Source of the DNA: Tenrec ecaudatus
Taxonomy: Eukaryota > Chordata > Mammalia > Afrosoricida > Tenrecidae
DNA: 64,000 nt
Direction: 5' to 3'
Assembly (NCBI RefSeq): GCF_050624435.1
Contig: NC_134547.1
Location: forward strand, 32,684,419 to 32,748,418
Shown: positions 44,598 through 57,354 of the stretch, in pieces
How positions within the stretch are numbered: position 1 is the stretch's first letter
Layout of the letters: every line of letters starts with the position of its first letter
Notes under the pieces: generated by a model
The model's database searches: none
What the model saw: the letters and a program-made list of their open reading frames with translations, nothing else
Told to the model about the DNA's origin: nothing
Program-made: the position numbers and the translations under genes

Positions 44598-47130
44598 ATG
44601 GATGTAATAATTCTGAATGTCAATGGACTGAACTCATCCATTAAAAGACAGAGACTAGAAGGCTGGGTTAGAAATCATAACCCATCGATCTGTTGTCTAA
44701 AAGATACACATCTCAAGCTCACAGAAAAAAATAGGCTGAAAATTAAAGGCAAGCAAACAGCAATTCAAAGAAAGCAGGGTTGTGATCCTGTCTCTGACAA
44801 ACTAATCTTAAGGTGCAAACCATAATAAGAAACAAGGAGGGGCACTAAATAGTGATAGAAGGAAAAGTAGAGCAAGAACATATGAGCATAATAAATATAT
44901 ACGCTCCCAGCAAGAGACCTGTAAAATTCATCAACCAAATGCTCCAAAAGATAAAAAAAAGAAACCAGAGGCTCAACCATCATAGTAGGTGACTTTAATA
45001 CACTTCTCTCCAAGAAAGATAGACCACAGGGGAAAAAGCTTATTTAACAAGGAAGCTACAGAACTGAACTCTACAATTGGCCTCAGATATTTTTAGAGCT
45101 CCTCACCCAAATGCAAAAAAGTTCATATTCTTTTCAAGTGCGCATAGCACATACTCGAAGACAGACCACATGATGACAAAAAGAAAATACAGTAATAAAA
45201 ATCAAGGCAGAGATTAACGATCGGGACACAAGAAAGCAATGCAAGAAATGCAGCAAAAAGCTGGTTCTTTGAAAGAATTAATAGTATTGTTAGACCATTG
45301 GCAAACACAACCAAAGAAAGAAAGGAACAAACATCAATAGCCAGGATAAGGAATGAAGCAGGGGAAATTACAATGCACCCTAATGAAAATAAGAGGTTAA
45401 TTACACAGTACCACAAAGGCCTGCACTCAACAATAGAAGAAAAAGATAAGGTTATCCAGGGACTACCAACTAAAAAATCCTCTGGCCCACAGTTTCACAG
45501 GAGAAATTCAGCAAGTATTCAAGGAGTAACTGACACCAATCTTACGCAAACTCTTCCAGAGCATAGAAAGGGACGGCAAACTCTATGAATGACGTATAAT
45601 ACTGATACCTAAAGTCAGCAAGGAGATCATAACAATTGATCAATATCTCTAATGTACACCAAAGCAAAAATCCTTAACAAAATATTAGTCACTAGAATAC
45701 AAAAGTATATAAAATGAATAATTCATTGTGACCAAGTGGGATTCATTCCAGGAATGCAGGGATGGTTTAACATCTGAATGTCCATCAACATTATTTGCCA
45801 CATTGACAAAAAGATTAAGAACCACATAACATTGATAGATGCAGAAAAAGCATTCGACAACATACAGCACCCATTCCTGTTTAAGACACTCAGGAAGACA
45901 GGGTTGGAAGGAAAAGTCCTCAATATAATACAAGCCATATATGAAAAACCAACAGCCAATATAGTAGTCAATGGAGAAAAGATTAAACCATTCCAACTGA
46001 AAAAGAGGACCAGACAACGATGCCCATTGCCCCCTCTTTTATTCAACATCATACTGGAAGTCCTAGCTAACAATAGAAGGCAAAGGAAAGACAATAAAGG
46101 AATTCATATGGGTAAAGAGAAGGTGAAACTGTCATTATTCACAGATTATGACTTTATATATTGAAAACGCCAAGAGGCTCACAAGAGCAGTGCTGGAAGT
46201 GATAGAGGAATATGGGAGAGTGGCAGGACACAAGATCAACAAAGAAAAGTCTGTTGGATTACAATATACACCGGACAAGAACACAGAAGAGCTCAAACAA
46301 GGTAGTAAGCAAAACTGAAGTATCTAAGGATATACCTAACCAGAAAACCAAAAATTTTATTCAAGGAAATCTACAAAACACTATTATAAGAAACCACATG
46401 TGAAGTCCACAAATGGAAGAATATCCCATGCTCGTGGATCAAAAGACTCAATATAGTTAGGAGGTCAATCCTACCCAAGGCACTATGTAAATTTAACACT
46501 ATCCTGATACACATGCTAACATCTTTTTTCAAGGAATTAAAAAAATATTAACTTCATATGGAGAGGAAAGGAGTCCAGAAGTAGCAGAGAACTCCTCAAG
46601 AAGGACAAAGTAGGAGGGTTTTCTTTACCAGACTTTAACACCTATTATACAGCCAGTGGTCAGAACTGTGGTGTTAGTATGACAGATACTCAGATCAATG
46701 GGAAAAAATAGAAAATCCAGAAATGAAAACATCAGCACACAGACAAATGATCTTCAATAAGGACCCCAAAAATATCAATTGGGAATTGGCCACCCTCTTC
46801 AACAAATGATGCTGGGGGGTGGGGGGGGGAGGGATGGATATCTACCTGTAGAAAAATGATGGAAGACCCTCACTTCATTCCATACACAATAATACAGTTG
46901 AGGTGGATCACAGACCTCAAAGTAAACTCCCAAACTGTTAGGGCCATCAAGGAGGGAATTGGGACAAACCTAAGAACTTTGACTCAGGGAATGCACAGGC
47001 TATCAGAAATAGGGAACGACACAAGCACAGAATAGGCACAAATGGACAAGTGGGATACTGAAAATAACACACCTGTGCACATCAAAAGACTTCATCATGA
47101 AAATAATGAGAGCCCACAGACTGGGGGAAA
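44598..47130 (+). pseudogene. L1 ORF2 (endonuclease/reverse transcriptase) remnant
   Basis: The frame opens with the endonuclease (LNVNGLNSSIKRQRLEGW at about residues 6-23, with the active-site Asn intact). The next catalytic motif reads KDTHL where QETHL is usual. The reverse transcriptase appears at 45778-46164: motif [16 protein letters not shown], motif [20 protein letters not shown] with Gly changed to Arg, and motif C FTDYDFIY where FADD.IVY is required. Frameshifts separate the pieces. The element cannot be active. Confidence 0.85.
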
Positions 47131-48935
47131 AAACAATTGCCAAACAAGAATCCTATAACAAGCAAAACTGTCCCTAAATTATAACAGTGAAATTAGAATA
47201 TTTTCAGAGAAACTGACTGGAAGGAAAGCCAACCTAACTTTACAAGAAATACTGAGGAGTTTCTTTGGGTAGAGAACCAACAACAGTAGAAAACCACCTG
47301 AGATTAACATACACACACTACACACAGAAGTCAATCCAGATATAAAAGTATCCAACATTAATCTACAAGACTGAAAAAAGAGAGGTAAATATCAACTTGT
47401 AATGAAGATAATTACAACTTAGAGAAAATAGTGTAGCTATGAAACTTTCACACAATGAAATTCAGAAACACCAATTTTCTCAAGATATATATTTTAATTA
47501 AGAAGTAAATTGTAATTTTTTAAAAAGTGATAAATGCTCATCAAAATAAACAGAAAATATAAAAAACAGCATAGGAAATTACTGGGCAGGGAGGGAGGTT
47601 AAAGAGGAGCAGCAACACAACAAAACCATACACGCATACCAAAATGACAGAAATAATTTAATACCTGTTGGTCACAACAGAACCAACTGAAGTAAAATAT
47701 ATAATGAAAAAATACTATGAAGAACTGTACCCCAACGAATTTGAAAGCCTAAAAAATTGACAATATTCTAAAAACATACTACCTAAACCATAAATTAACC
47801 AGAACAAAGCGTAATCTAAACAGACCCACTAACAACAAAAATAAATTGAATAAGTCATAAAAGAACTCCCAATATCAAAAAGGTTGGACTCAGATGCTTT
47901 ACTCCTGAATCAAACCACATTCAGAAGCGCTGGCATCAATTTTACCCAAAGCATCCCACAGTACAGAAAAGAAACGGAAACTTTGGAATTCATTTCATGA
48001 AGTAAGGTTATCCCTGATAACAAAACCAGGCAGAGAAATCACTAAAAAAGATTACAGACCAATATCCATAATGAACATAATACATGTAAAAAATCTCAAC
48101 AAAACCCGAGCTAATAGAATCCAACAATATATATAACTAATCATGTATGTAAGACAAACAGGTATGCAAGAAGAGATCAACATTAGTTAAGCAACCAATG
48201 TAATATTCAATAATTCCTCTGCTTGATATATATGTAGAGAAATAAGACACACAACAGATACATATATTCATCCCACATTTATCGTAGCACTATTCACAAC
48301 AGCAAAAAGATAGCAACAACTTAACTGCCCATCAGCAGAAGAATGCATAAACAAACTTTGGTATGTATACATATACAGAAAAGAATGATGCATCTTGAAT
48401 AAGGATGAATCTGTGAAACACTTTGTAACATGGATGAACCTAGAGGACATTATGGTGTGTGGTATTAGTTAATCACAAAAAGACAAATATTTTTTGAGAA
48501 ACAAGGAAACAATCAGTTAAATGGACAATGCATATATCATTCTCCACAAGCCCACTACAAGAACTAGAGTGTTTACAATCTACAACCAACTGTTCTGACA
48601 AGGATCATGCCTCGATAGTGTGGAAGAAAAATGTAAAACAAAACTCAAAATTATACAATAGGCCAGGCTTATTAATCAAATTGCCTAACAGGACTCTCAA
48701 AACCATGACGACCCTTAGTCACCGTCAGGTCTGAACCCTCAGGCCTGTATTGGAATTATCAACCATTTCAGATCATTTACTCAAGAAGGGGTGGTTAGAA
48801 TAGGAAGAGTGGAAACAGGAAGTAAAGCGGGAGAATGGACGGTACTTTGAGAAGAAAACGGACAAGTTGAAAGAATGTGTATACACTGATGAATGCAAAA
48901 TGTGCTCTGTAAACTTTCATCTAAATCACAAAAAG
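47131..48935 (+). mobile_element. Older L1 pieces with an afrotherian-type 3' end
   Basis: Positions 47140-47270 resemble an L1 ORF1 end. Positions 47640-48190 are ORF2 reverse-transcriptase region (gattacagaccaatatccat). Positions 48240-48480 are late ORF2/3' UTR (cactattcacaacagcaaaa). Positions 48500-48935 end with gctctgtaaactttcatcta, the terminus I associate with elephant-type L1 tails. Everything is broken by stops. Confidence 0.55.
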
Positions 48936-49340
48936 TGGTCAAGTTTACGCTTTTCAAGAAAGTATAGTACAGATGGCCAGCCCTTCAATCCTACTTCTAG
49001 AAATCTATCCTGATGATGAAGCTACAAAACACAAAATGAGTGTATACAAGGTTATTATTTAAAATTGCAAAATGTTAAAAGCCTAAATGTTCATACAAAT
49101 AACGGTAGTTAAATAAAAAAAGTCACATCTAGACATCCATACCTCTGTTCTAAAAAGAGTAAGGTCTCTGAACTGACAATGGAGTGACTTGAAGGACATA
49201 TTTATTCCGTAAAAAACAAAATACAATTTAATATCTACTGTATGTCAGAAAGGAATACAAAAAAACAGAGCTGTTATTTGTGGGAGAAGAAAACACAGCA
49301 AGGTTAAACCAGAAATTAAGAAAATATATACCAAATATGG
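48936..49340 (+). mobile_element. Old L1 3'-region fragment, diverged
   Basis: The segments aatcctacttctagaaatct and taaatgttcatacaaataac are in the style of late L1 sequences. The boundary with the next element is uncertain. Confidence 0.4.
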
Positions 49341-52300
49341 TCACATCGCCTGAGGAGGCTCTGTAAAAATTCCTCCAACCAAAACTTTCAAAACATGAGA
49401 CGAGCATCACGAACCCGAGTTACAAACCTCCCCACAATAGAAACGCCTACCAATTACACTTTGCAATTGCAATATGGTGTTCCAAGAGGAATCGCTTTTT
49501 ATAGCCTAGGATTCTGTGCTCCCCATTCTAGGATGCCTGCAGAGCTGCCCCTCCCCCAGCACTATGGACCTAACTAAAACCATGGAGGACATCAGAATTC
49601 TCCAACATTCTATGGCGGGGGTGGGGGGGTGTGAGTTCAGAATGGGGAGGGCAAACGTGATTGTGCTCCAGGAGGAAGATTCAGAACCAACACCCTAAGG
49701 TTGAAAGAGTCACAGCCCCACTCACTGAATTCTGGGTAGACGGGAGACTCTAACCTGCTCGAAGTGGGAACTCTCAGGAATGAGCTGTGGTGATGCTTCT
49801 CCAGAATACCAAGGGAGGGGAGGCAGTGCCGAGGAGTGCTAAACTAGATAGACTGGCATCAGGGGAAAATTAGCACAGGAGAGACTGAACGTCATCTCTT
49901 CACAGACCCATCATCTGCCTGTCAGCTCACACCAAGAGAAGAGTAATAGAGAGGCTAGGCCCAACTCTGATATTCAGAGTCAATGATTAGAGTTCAGGTA
50001 GGTAAGCAGTGTCTTGGATGGATATTCCCTTCTTTTCCCTTTTGTGTCCTTTGTATTGACTATACTCCCTGAAAACTTGGGAACTGACCTTGAGACTGGA
50101 AGCTTGACAGGTCAGAATTTAACTGTTTCCTGCCATCAGACCTGGCTTGGAATAGGCTTGTGCCAAAGGACCTAGCCCCTCCTTGACTCTTCATGATGTT
50201 CAATGGGTGTACAGAAAGTGCTTTTCAGCACAGAGACAAATACAACAAGACTATAGGTCAGAGGCAGCAACCAATCATGCAAAACCAAGGGAAAACAGCT
50301 CAAAAGAGTGGAATACACAGAGATGTGGATTCAGAAGATTTAGACCTTCCGATAAGGGACTTTCAGAGAATGATCTCAGCTACTTTGAATGGTGGAAAAT
50401 TTTTGACAGAAATACAGGGGGGGAAAAATAGAGTAGAGGAGATTAGGGAAGCACTACAAGAACAATTACACGAAATAAATGAACAACTGGAAATAACTAA
50501 ACAACCCAAAGAGAAATTCAAGTGGCAAAGACTATCTTAAAACTGGATGACAATTTGAAAGAACAAAACAGAATAAATGAAACAATGGAAACATGAACAG
50601 AGATATCAAAGACAAATATCTTGAGACAAAATTATTTTAAAAGACAAATATGGCTGGAGAAAAACAAAGAATTCTATGGGACATGATCCAAAACCTCATT
50701 TGTTTGATAAATCAAAATAAGAAAAATTAACTGCAGAGAAAGAGCTGAATTAGTATTAAAAGAGAACTGTAACGTTATGACAAAACGGAAAATAAATATC
50801 CAAGAAGCCCAAAGAACAAACGAAATTGATCCCCACAAACAAATCACAACACATCGTAGTCAAATTCCCTAACATAAAAGAATTCCGAGACAACACGGGA
50901 AAAAAATAATCACTTAAAAGACAAATGAATTACAATATACTCATATTTTTCTATGGAAACTGTACAAGAAAGCAAAATCTTGAAAGAAAATATTGCCAAC
51001 TAAGAGTCCTATAACCAGCAAAATTATCTCACAAATATTAGGGATAAATAAAATCATCTTCAGACAAGGAAAAACAAAAGAAATTTGTAAAAAAAAAAAC
51101 AAGACCAGCCTTTCAAAAATTACTAAAAAGATTTTTCTGGAGAAAATAAACAATAGACAGCGGCCTAAAACCACCATGTAAGACTTTATACAGAAAACAT
51201 CCTACTTAAGGAATAAAGTGGAACAAAATCACACAAATCAAACTAAGGAACCACAGATAACCTTTCACAATGAACACACAAAAAAAACTTAATAGAGGAA
51301 ACAATATATAAGAAACAGTAAACTGGAGATGATAGTAAGTCACTTGCAGAAGACACTTAAACTTGGGGGAAAGCAATAAAAAACAATGAACCTCAAGGAA
51401 AACATTAGAACTTTTCAAAAGAGAAAAATCATAAAACCCTGTTAGAGAGTAAGACAAAAATTTAAAAAATATTAATAAGAAAAATCCATAAACAAAAGAA
51501 TGCAGTACAGAAAACTATGAACGAAGAAACCAACACACACACACACGTGTGTTTAATAAAATAGAGCATTAAAACTATATCAATAACTGAATGTGAATGG
51601 ATTAAATTCAGTTTAAGAGACAGAAACTAACAGAATGGATAAGAAAGCATGAGTCATTAAAAATGTTGTTACAAGAAACACACTGATATAAAAATAAAAA
51701 CATTAAAAATCAAAGGATGGGGAAAAAATCTATCAAGCTAATGGTAGTCAAAGAAAGTAGGAAGAGCAGTATTAATTTCAAACAAAAGTTATCAAAGTAA
51801 AAGCCATAATGAATAAAGAATGGCATTATGAGTTACAACTGAAAAGACATAGCTATAAAAAACAATTATGCATCCAATGAAAGAAGCTCAAAATACATTC
51901 CTCAAACCCTTATACAATCAAAGAGACAAGTAAGATCACAATACGGTAATACTAGGTGACTTTAATACATCACTTTCTTACAAAGACAAATCAAGTAGAA
52001 AGAAATCAACAGATACAAAACAGCTGAACAAAACAATATTTTCTTTTCTAGGGCATATAGTACATTTCAGAATAGTTCATATTGGGCCATAAAACAAGCA
52101 TTAATTTTTAAAACATCAATATACTATGAATAATTTTTACAGATCACATTGCTGTAAAAATCAACCCTAGGATGATCAGTTTAAAATTAAAGTCCATAGA
52201 AACAGACCACTTCACTACAAAACTACAGGCAAAACGGATAAAGAGCACAATTTAACAAATCCTTGAACAAATGAGAATGAAAAAAAAGCAAAATCTCTGG

Positions 52301-53103
52301 AACACATTAAAATTAGTACTCAAGACAATTTATAGCAATAAGTGCACACAGCAAAAAGGGGGAAAAAAACCTTAACACATCCCCTAAAAAAATTACAAAA
52401 TCCACAAACAAATCCTTATACAATAGAAGAGCAGAAATAAATGAACAAGAAAATAAAAAGATCAACATGACAAGAAGCTGGTTCTTTGAAAGGATCAACA
52501 AAATTGATAAACCACTGGCAAACTACACAAAAGAAAAGGAGGATAAAAGGCAAATATTATAAACAAGAAATGAAACAGGCAATAGAACCAACCAAAATAC
52601 AAAGGGTAAGACTATGACAAATTACATGCCATCAAATTTGAAAACATGATAGAAATGGGTGTATTTTGAGAGATGCATTATCTACCTAAGTTAACAGACT
52701 GATGTAGGAAGCCTTAACAGACCTATAACAAAAGAAAAAATATATGTGGTCATTACAAAGTTCCCAACATCAAAAACTCCAGGCCCAGATGGTTTTACTG
52801 GGGAATTCTGCCACTCTACCAACCAGAAAAGAGTTAACATTAATCCTACACAAACTATTTTAGAAAACAGAAAATGGTAATATACTACTAACCTAATTTT
52901 ACGAAGTATAAGCATGACGTCTAACTAAGCCAGGCAAAGATATCACCAGAATGAATATAGATGTACATTTTTTCAATATAATTCAATAAAACATTTTTTA
53001 AAAATCATGGTCAAGTGGGATTCATACAAGATACACAAAAACAGTTCCATATTAAATGATCAATTCAATCTGCCACATAAATGAAACAAAGGAAAAGAAC
53101 CAC

Positions 53104-53283
53104 ATGACTATATCAATCTATGTATGACTATATCAATCTATGTATGACTATATCAATCTATGTATGACTATATCAATCTATGTATGACTATATCAATCTA
53201 TGTATGACTATATCAATCTATGTATGACTATATCAATCTATGTATGACTATATCAATCTATGTATGACTATATCAATCTATGT
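53104..53283 (+). repeat. Perfect minisatellite, nine 20-bp units
   Basis: The unit atgactatatcaatctatgt is repeated nine times without a single difference (180 bp). It lies inside L1 ORF2, at the point where the L1 normally has one 'cacatgat..tcaat' segment, so it arose by local expansion of L1 sequence. There are no spacers. Confidence 0.98.
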
Positions 53284-54644
53284 AAAACTACTTGGTCAAT
53301 ACTTAATAAAACAGAAATAGAAGGGAAATTCTTCAACACAATTAAAGGTATATATGCAAAATCAATGACTAGCATCTCATTTTAATAGAGAGAAATTGAA
53401 ATGATTCCCCTCCAAATAAGAACCAGACGGGGTTGCCCTTTATCACCACTCCTATTTAATATAGTCCTTGAAGTCTTAGAACTATGAGTTCAAAAAGATA
53501 CTAGAAAGCTATCCAAATTTTCAAAGAAGCAAAGCTCTCTTACTTGAAAAGCATGTAATCCTACACATAGAAAACCCCAAAGAGTCCATAAGAAATTGCT
53601 GAACTAAGTGAAAAATTTGGCAACATACAAAAATCACCTGGATTCTTATAAATCAAAGAGGACCCCCAAAAGAAAATTAAAATAACAATACTACTTACAA
53701 TAAATAACAAGTCAAAAATACTTAGAAATAAATCTAACCAGATTTATACAAAGAAAACTATGAAATACATCTACATGAAAACGAGGCTTACACAAATAGA
53801 AGAATGCCCCTTGTTCATGGATAGGAAGACTTAATATAGTGAAAATGTCAATATACCAAAAGAACTTGATAAATTCAAGGCAAATGTTTTCCATGTTATA
53901 CATGACTCTTCAAAGAAAAGATAATCGCTAACTTCACATGGAAAGGGAAGAAACACAGGACAAACACTATTAAAAAGCAAAAACAAAATAGGAGGCCCTA
54001 CACTCCCATACTTCAAAACCTATTATACAGCCACAGTCATCAAAATAGGCTAGTTCTGACAAAATAGAGGGCTGTGGCCTTCTCAACATTTAGGTATATC
54101 AAAAAATTTCATCAAGAGTCAAAAAAGAACCCAAGAATTAGGGGGGAAATATTTGGTAATGATTATCAGATAATGGGCTAATTCCAAAGTTCTATACAAA
54201 CTACAACATAATAACAACACAAATGACACAGTGGGCACAGGCATGAATGGACAATTTATTGCAGATGACTTCCAAACAGCCAACAATCATTAGCTATAAG
54301 AGAAGTAAAAATTGAAACAATGCTGACACCACCTTATACTGACATATACGCTTAATAAAAATTTTTAAAGAAAATAATATATGCTGGAAAAGATGTGGTG
54401 AGATTGAAGCACTTATGCAATGCTGGTGGGATTGCAGAACTGTGGCAATTATGGAGAACAGTATGGCACGTCCTTAAACAAATGCAAATGCCTTATGATA
54501 CTACAAACTCTCTACCTCAAAGATATAAAACGAAGCAAGGACAGATACATGAACACCTATGTCTGTCACATCAATTTCTATTATAGCAAACAAATGAAAA
54601 TTAACTCCATCTGTGGAGAAATGGGTAAACTCTTGATGTATATA

Positions 54645-54669
54645 GACACACACACACACACACACACAA
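54645..54669. repeat. (AC)12 microsatellite in the L1 3' region
   Basis: A continuous AC run just before the 'atggaatactatgc' block of the L1. Confidence 0.95.
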
Positions 54670-54740
54670 TGGAATACTATGCATCCTTAAAAATCAATGA
54701 GGGGGTAAAAAAAGAAAGAACCACATACACAAAGGGGGTT

Positions 54741-55134
54741 ACTGGGAGAACTACTGTTCTGGTATGCTGGGCTGTGCAATTATGTTTAATACACTTTTCT
54801 GTGTGTTACGTTCCACAAATAAAAGCGACAGAGTAACAACTTTTTTAAAGAAACCACGGAGATGGGTTATAGACACTAGGGAAGTGAAAGAAACTAGGAA
54901 AGAGAACAGGGTATCAGGAAAAGGAGAGACACTTCTAAGTGTTTTCTTACAAAACTACAACTCTTTGAACTATATTACTGTTTCACATGCCCCAGGAACA
55001 AGCCAGAGAACCCAAAATGAATTATGAATGAACTCCACCAACGACTAACCACCACAAGGGAGGAAATGGAAAAGGACAGAATCAAAGTAACGTTGGGAAG
55101 TGTTTGGACTGATGTTCAAGACTAAAGAAATGTG
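54741..55134. other. L1 downstream sequence, unassigned
   Basis: It contains an aataaa at about 54820 followed by T/A-rich sequence, which could be the 3' end of the L1. The remainder is unassigned. Confidence 0.3.
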
Positions 55135-55320
55135 TGTTGCAAACGATTACTCAAGTGGTTCCAGTCCACCGAAGAGAGGCGCCTTGGCAGCAAGGCCTGG
55201 GTACCATCTACTTCTAAACACTCAGTCACAAAAATGTGTTCAAATAGTTCTATTCATGGCACACGTGGGATCACCAGTCAGATTGACTCAACACCAAGTG
55301 GTGCTGGAGGACAAGGAATG
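55135..55320 (+). mobile_element. AfroSINE copy, diverged
   Basis: The head is near gtgttgcaaacgattactca. The 3' part contains gggatcaccagtcagattga and ctcaacaccaagtggtgctg. The B box is poorly kept. Confidence 0.45.
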
Positions 55321-56039
55321 TGCTATTTTTTGCGATTTTTCTATAGATCTAAAATTAGTTTAAATAAGCACTTTAAAAATCTCTTGGTCTGTGCTGCTCT
55401 GTTTTACAATAGAAGAACAGCTTCATTTTTGTCCCATCATAACTTGGATTTAATATAAAGAAGAAAGCTGCAAATTCAAGTTACAATTTTAAACACTGAG
55501 GCTATATGGGGCAATACAATTACATTTGGTTCGGCCAAAGATATTAAAACAGGTTATTTTTGCTTCTACCATTAACTTATTCTAGGAGGAAAGATATATT
55601 TGAAGGAAGTAGCATAAACTACATGACCATCACATTCTAAAGTTTATGAACATGAAACCATACTTAATGACTGCCTCTCTGAAATGACATGTCTGAAAGA
55701 CTACCACGCTAACGCTACAACGAAGTTGCTCTGTTTTGTATTTGACAAGGGAGGGGAATGATCTAGGCCCCCAAAGGCTTACCTGAGTAACAGTCAGGAA
55801 AGCTTGCTCCATTGTGTGGTGGGATTGGTATTCTTGGTTTTGGTGGGGGGTGGGATAAGTGAAAAACTGTTTCTAACTACAAAATCTATGCAGAGCTGAT
55901 AAAAATTTATTAAAGGAAAAACCCCTCCATTTTTAGTGATTTCTCAAAATCAGACCCCTATTCTGAATTATCCATTAACCAGTAAGGGTTCAACCTCACC
56001 CCCTTATTAAAATACATATTCATAAAAACTTTTACAGTT
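55321..56039. other. Single-copy stretch downstream of URI1
   Basis: No repeat was recognised. On the minus strand it lies beyond the probable URI1 polyadenylation sites. An aataaa on the minus strand at 55906-55911 would fit only a much longer 3' UTR. Confidence 0.35.
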
Positions 56040-56300
56040 ATGCTGTTCTAGTTACAAATGGCTTCTACTTTTCTAGGACATAATTTCACTTTGTTTAAGC
56101 AAAATTCATTAAAGCACCATAAATAACCTTTAAATATTTAGCCATGAATAGAGGGTGGCTTATTTCAGCACTAATGCAGAACGCTTTTAAAGCTGCATTT
56201 CAGCATGCATCAAGCTGATGATTAATACTTGCCGTGCAATTTCCAATGTTGGAATAAATTTCTGTTTAAAGAGTTTGGCCAAAAGTAAGTATTTTACTTC
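56040..56300. promoter_or_regulatory. Candidate conserved non-coding block just beyond URI1
   Basis: AT-rich single-copy sequence with tcaagctgatgattaatact, a palindromic cagcatgcatc and caatgttggaataaatttc. There is no repeat similarity. It may be an enhancer or the distal part of the URI1 3' UTR. Conservation could not be tested. Confidence 0.35.
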
Positions 56301-56389
56301 AGCTATTTACTAGTACGAAGGTAACCATAGTATGAAGGTAACCATAGAGAATGACATGGAGACAGTTTAAGAAAGCTTGACATCACATT

Positions 56390-56395
56390 TTTATT
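56390..56395 (-). promoter_or_regulatory. URI1: Distal URI1 polyadenylation signal (AATAAA)
   Basis: A canonical hexamer on the minus strand about 780 bases after the stop. It was chosen because sequence between it and the stop is repeat-free. Confidence 0.45.
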
Positions 56396-57074
56396 TTTTC
56401 GTAGACATGTTTCCAGTGAAAGCTGTGCGTATTCGGGGACTAATGCCTGTAGAGTTACACAAATGCAAGGGCTGGCTGTGTGGTGTACACACAGATAACT
56501 GCATTCCAATCTGAATCAAAGTTCACAAGATTTTAGAAAGCATGGTTCATAAAATTTGTACTTTGAGGGAAAGAAAAATCAAGATTTTACAAAATACCCT
56601 TCTTCCAGTCACAGACTTTCCCACAACGTACATGACGCTTTCTGCCTTAGCGTTTATAGCACATTCAGGGGGAAGAGGTGCTTTGAAATAGCATCTAACT
56701 GCAAAACCTACAACCGAAGTAGATTTTCCTTAAAAGTGCATTTAAAATGCTAAGCAAGTAATGAAATATAATTGTTGAATCTATCTGAAAATTTTAAAGT
56801 TTCTTTAAAATGGTCCATATGGTATTTAAAACATCACAGCTGGTACAAAACTGCCTGTATTTTGTTCAAAACACAAAAACAATACATGTGAACAGTATTC
56901 TTTTAAACTCATCTGAAATGCTGCCACCACATCATAAGGCAAGCTCAGATGAGAGTGTTGACAGTATTTAGGGAATTAAAAAATCAAATTCAATATTAAA
57001 GTAGACAAATATTTACTTAAATTTTTTTAATATCACTGATAAAGAGAAGTCGATGCCATATTGACCCAGGATGT

Positions 57075-57080
57075 TTTATT
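57075..57080 (-). promoter_or_regulatory. URI1: Proximal URI1 polyadenylation signal (AATAAA)
   Basis: A canonical hexamer on the minus strand about 95 bases after the stop codon. Which signal is used cannot be told from sequence alone. Confidence 0.4.
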
Positions 57081-57171
57081 TCAAGCCACATGTAACATAT
57101 TTTGCTATATATGTTCTAAACAAAAGGGAAACTAGGCTTTCAGATGTAAACGACCATTTCCTAGGCAGAGT

Positions 57172-57354
57172 CTAGTTTTTTTGTTGCAATCTGGCAGCTT
57201 TGAATTTGGAAACGCGCTTTGTAGTTTCTTCTGATATTTCTGACAGAACTTCTCTTCGTTCTGGAATGGTGGGGAGTGCAGGATGAGCAATGGCTGTGTG
57301 TGGTGGCAAGGAGGGTGATAAAAATTCTTTTTCTATTACAGTTCCAGAAAAAGC
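57172..57354 (-). CDS. URI1: URI1 last coding exon (C-terminal 60 residues)
   Basis: URI1 is the unconventional prefoldin RPB5 interactor, a scaffold of the prefoldin-like/R2TP complex. It binds the shared polymerase subunit RPB5 and PP1-gamma, and links assembly of RNA polymerases to mTOR/S6K signalling. The minus strand reads a splice acceptor (tctcttttag ending at 57355), then 60 codons and TAG at 57172-57174. The peptide begins AFSGTVIEKEF, has AIAHPALPTIPERRE in the middle and ends RVSKFKAARLQQKN. These match the mammalian URI1 C-terminus as I know it, including the basic KFKAARLQQK end. The exon enters in phase 0. The prefoldin domain and the RPB5-binding part are on upstream exons outside the window. 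No stop, frameshift or odd codon use is seen, so this looks like a live gene, not a processed copy: the intron is present and there is no poly(A) tail. Confidence 0.92.
   Translation of the reverse strand, partial: AFSGTVIEKEFLSPSLPPHTAIAHPALPTIPERREVLSEISEETTKRVSKFKAARLQQKN

Larger units (their letters stand above)
42491..47130 (+). mobile_element. Near full-length but dead L1 LINE
   Basis: The order is 5' UTR (about 42491-43610, C-rich part at 42816-43400), ORF1 remnant (43617-44290) and ORF2 remnant (44598-47130). It ends within ORF2 at atcaaaagacttcatcatga followed by gagagcccacagactggg, so the 3' UTR is missing and another L1 piece follows. G-runs occur at 46816-46832. Confidence 0.75.
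49341..54740 (+). mobile_element. Second long, dead L1 LINE (~5.4 kb)
   Basis: The 5' UTR-like part is about 49341-50180, with a G-run near 49617. The ORF1 region is about 50183-51180, with LHEINEQLEITKQPKEKFKW at about 50471-50530. ORF2 runs from about 51580 (tgaatgtgaatggattaaat, endonuclease start) through gacggggttgccctttatca (RT motif B, 53427) to gatgtggtgagattgaagca near 54394. The end is an (AC)n run and atggaatactatgcatcctt (54669). It is older than the L1 at 42491, with no long frame left. Confidence 0.65.
56370..57171 (-). other. URI1: Probable URI1 3' UTR
   Basis: Minus-strand sequence following the URI1 stop codon. It is single-copy. Two AATAAA signals are usable: a proximal one at 57075-57080 (3' UTR of about 115 bases) and a distal one at 56390-56395 (about 800 bases). 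The far end is placed about 20 bases past the distal signal. Confidence 0.55.

Noticed and set aside
45778..46164. Active reverse transcriptase
   Set aside because: Motif C is FTDY instead of FADD, motif B has Gly to Arg, and frameshifts surround the frame.
53104..53283. Possible CRISPR-like array
   Set aside because: The 20-bp units are contiguous with no spacers, and the host is a mammalian L1. It is a minisatellite.
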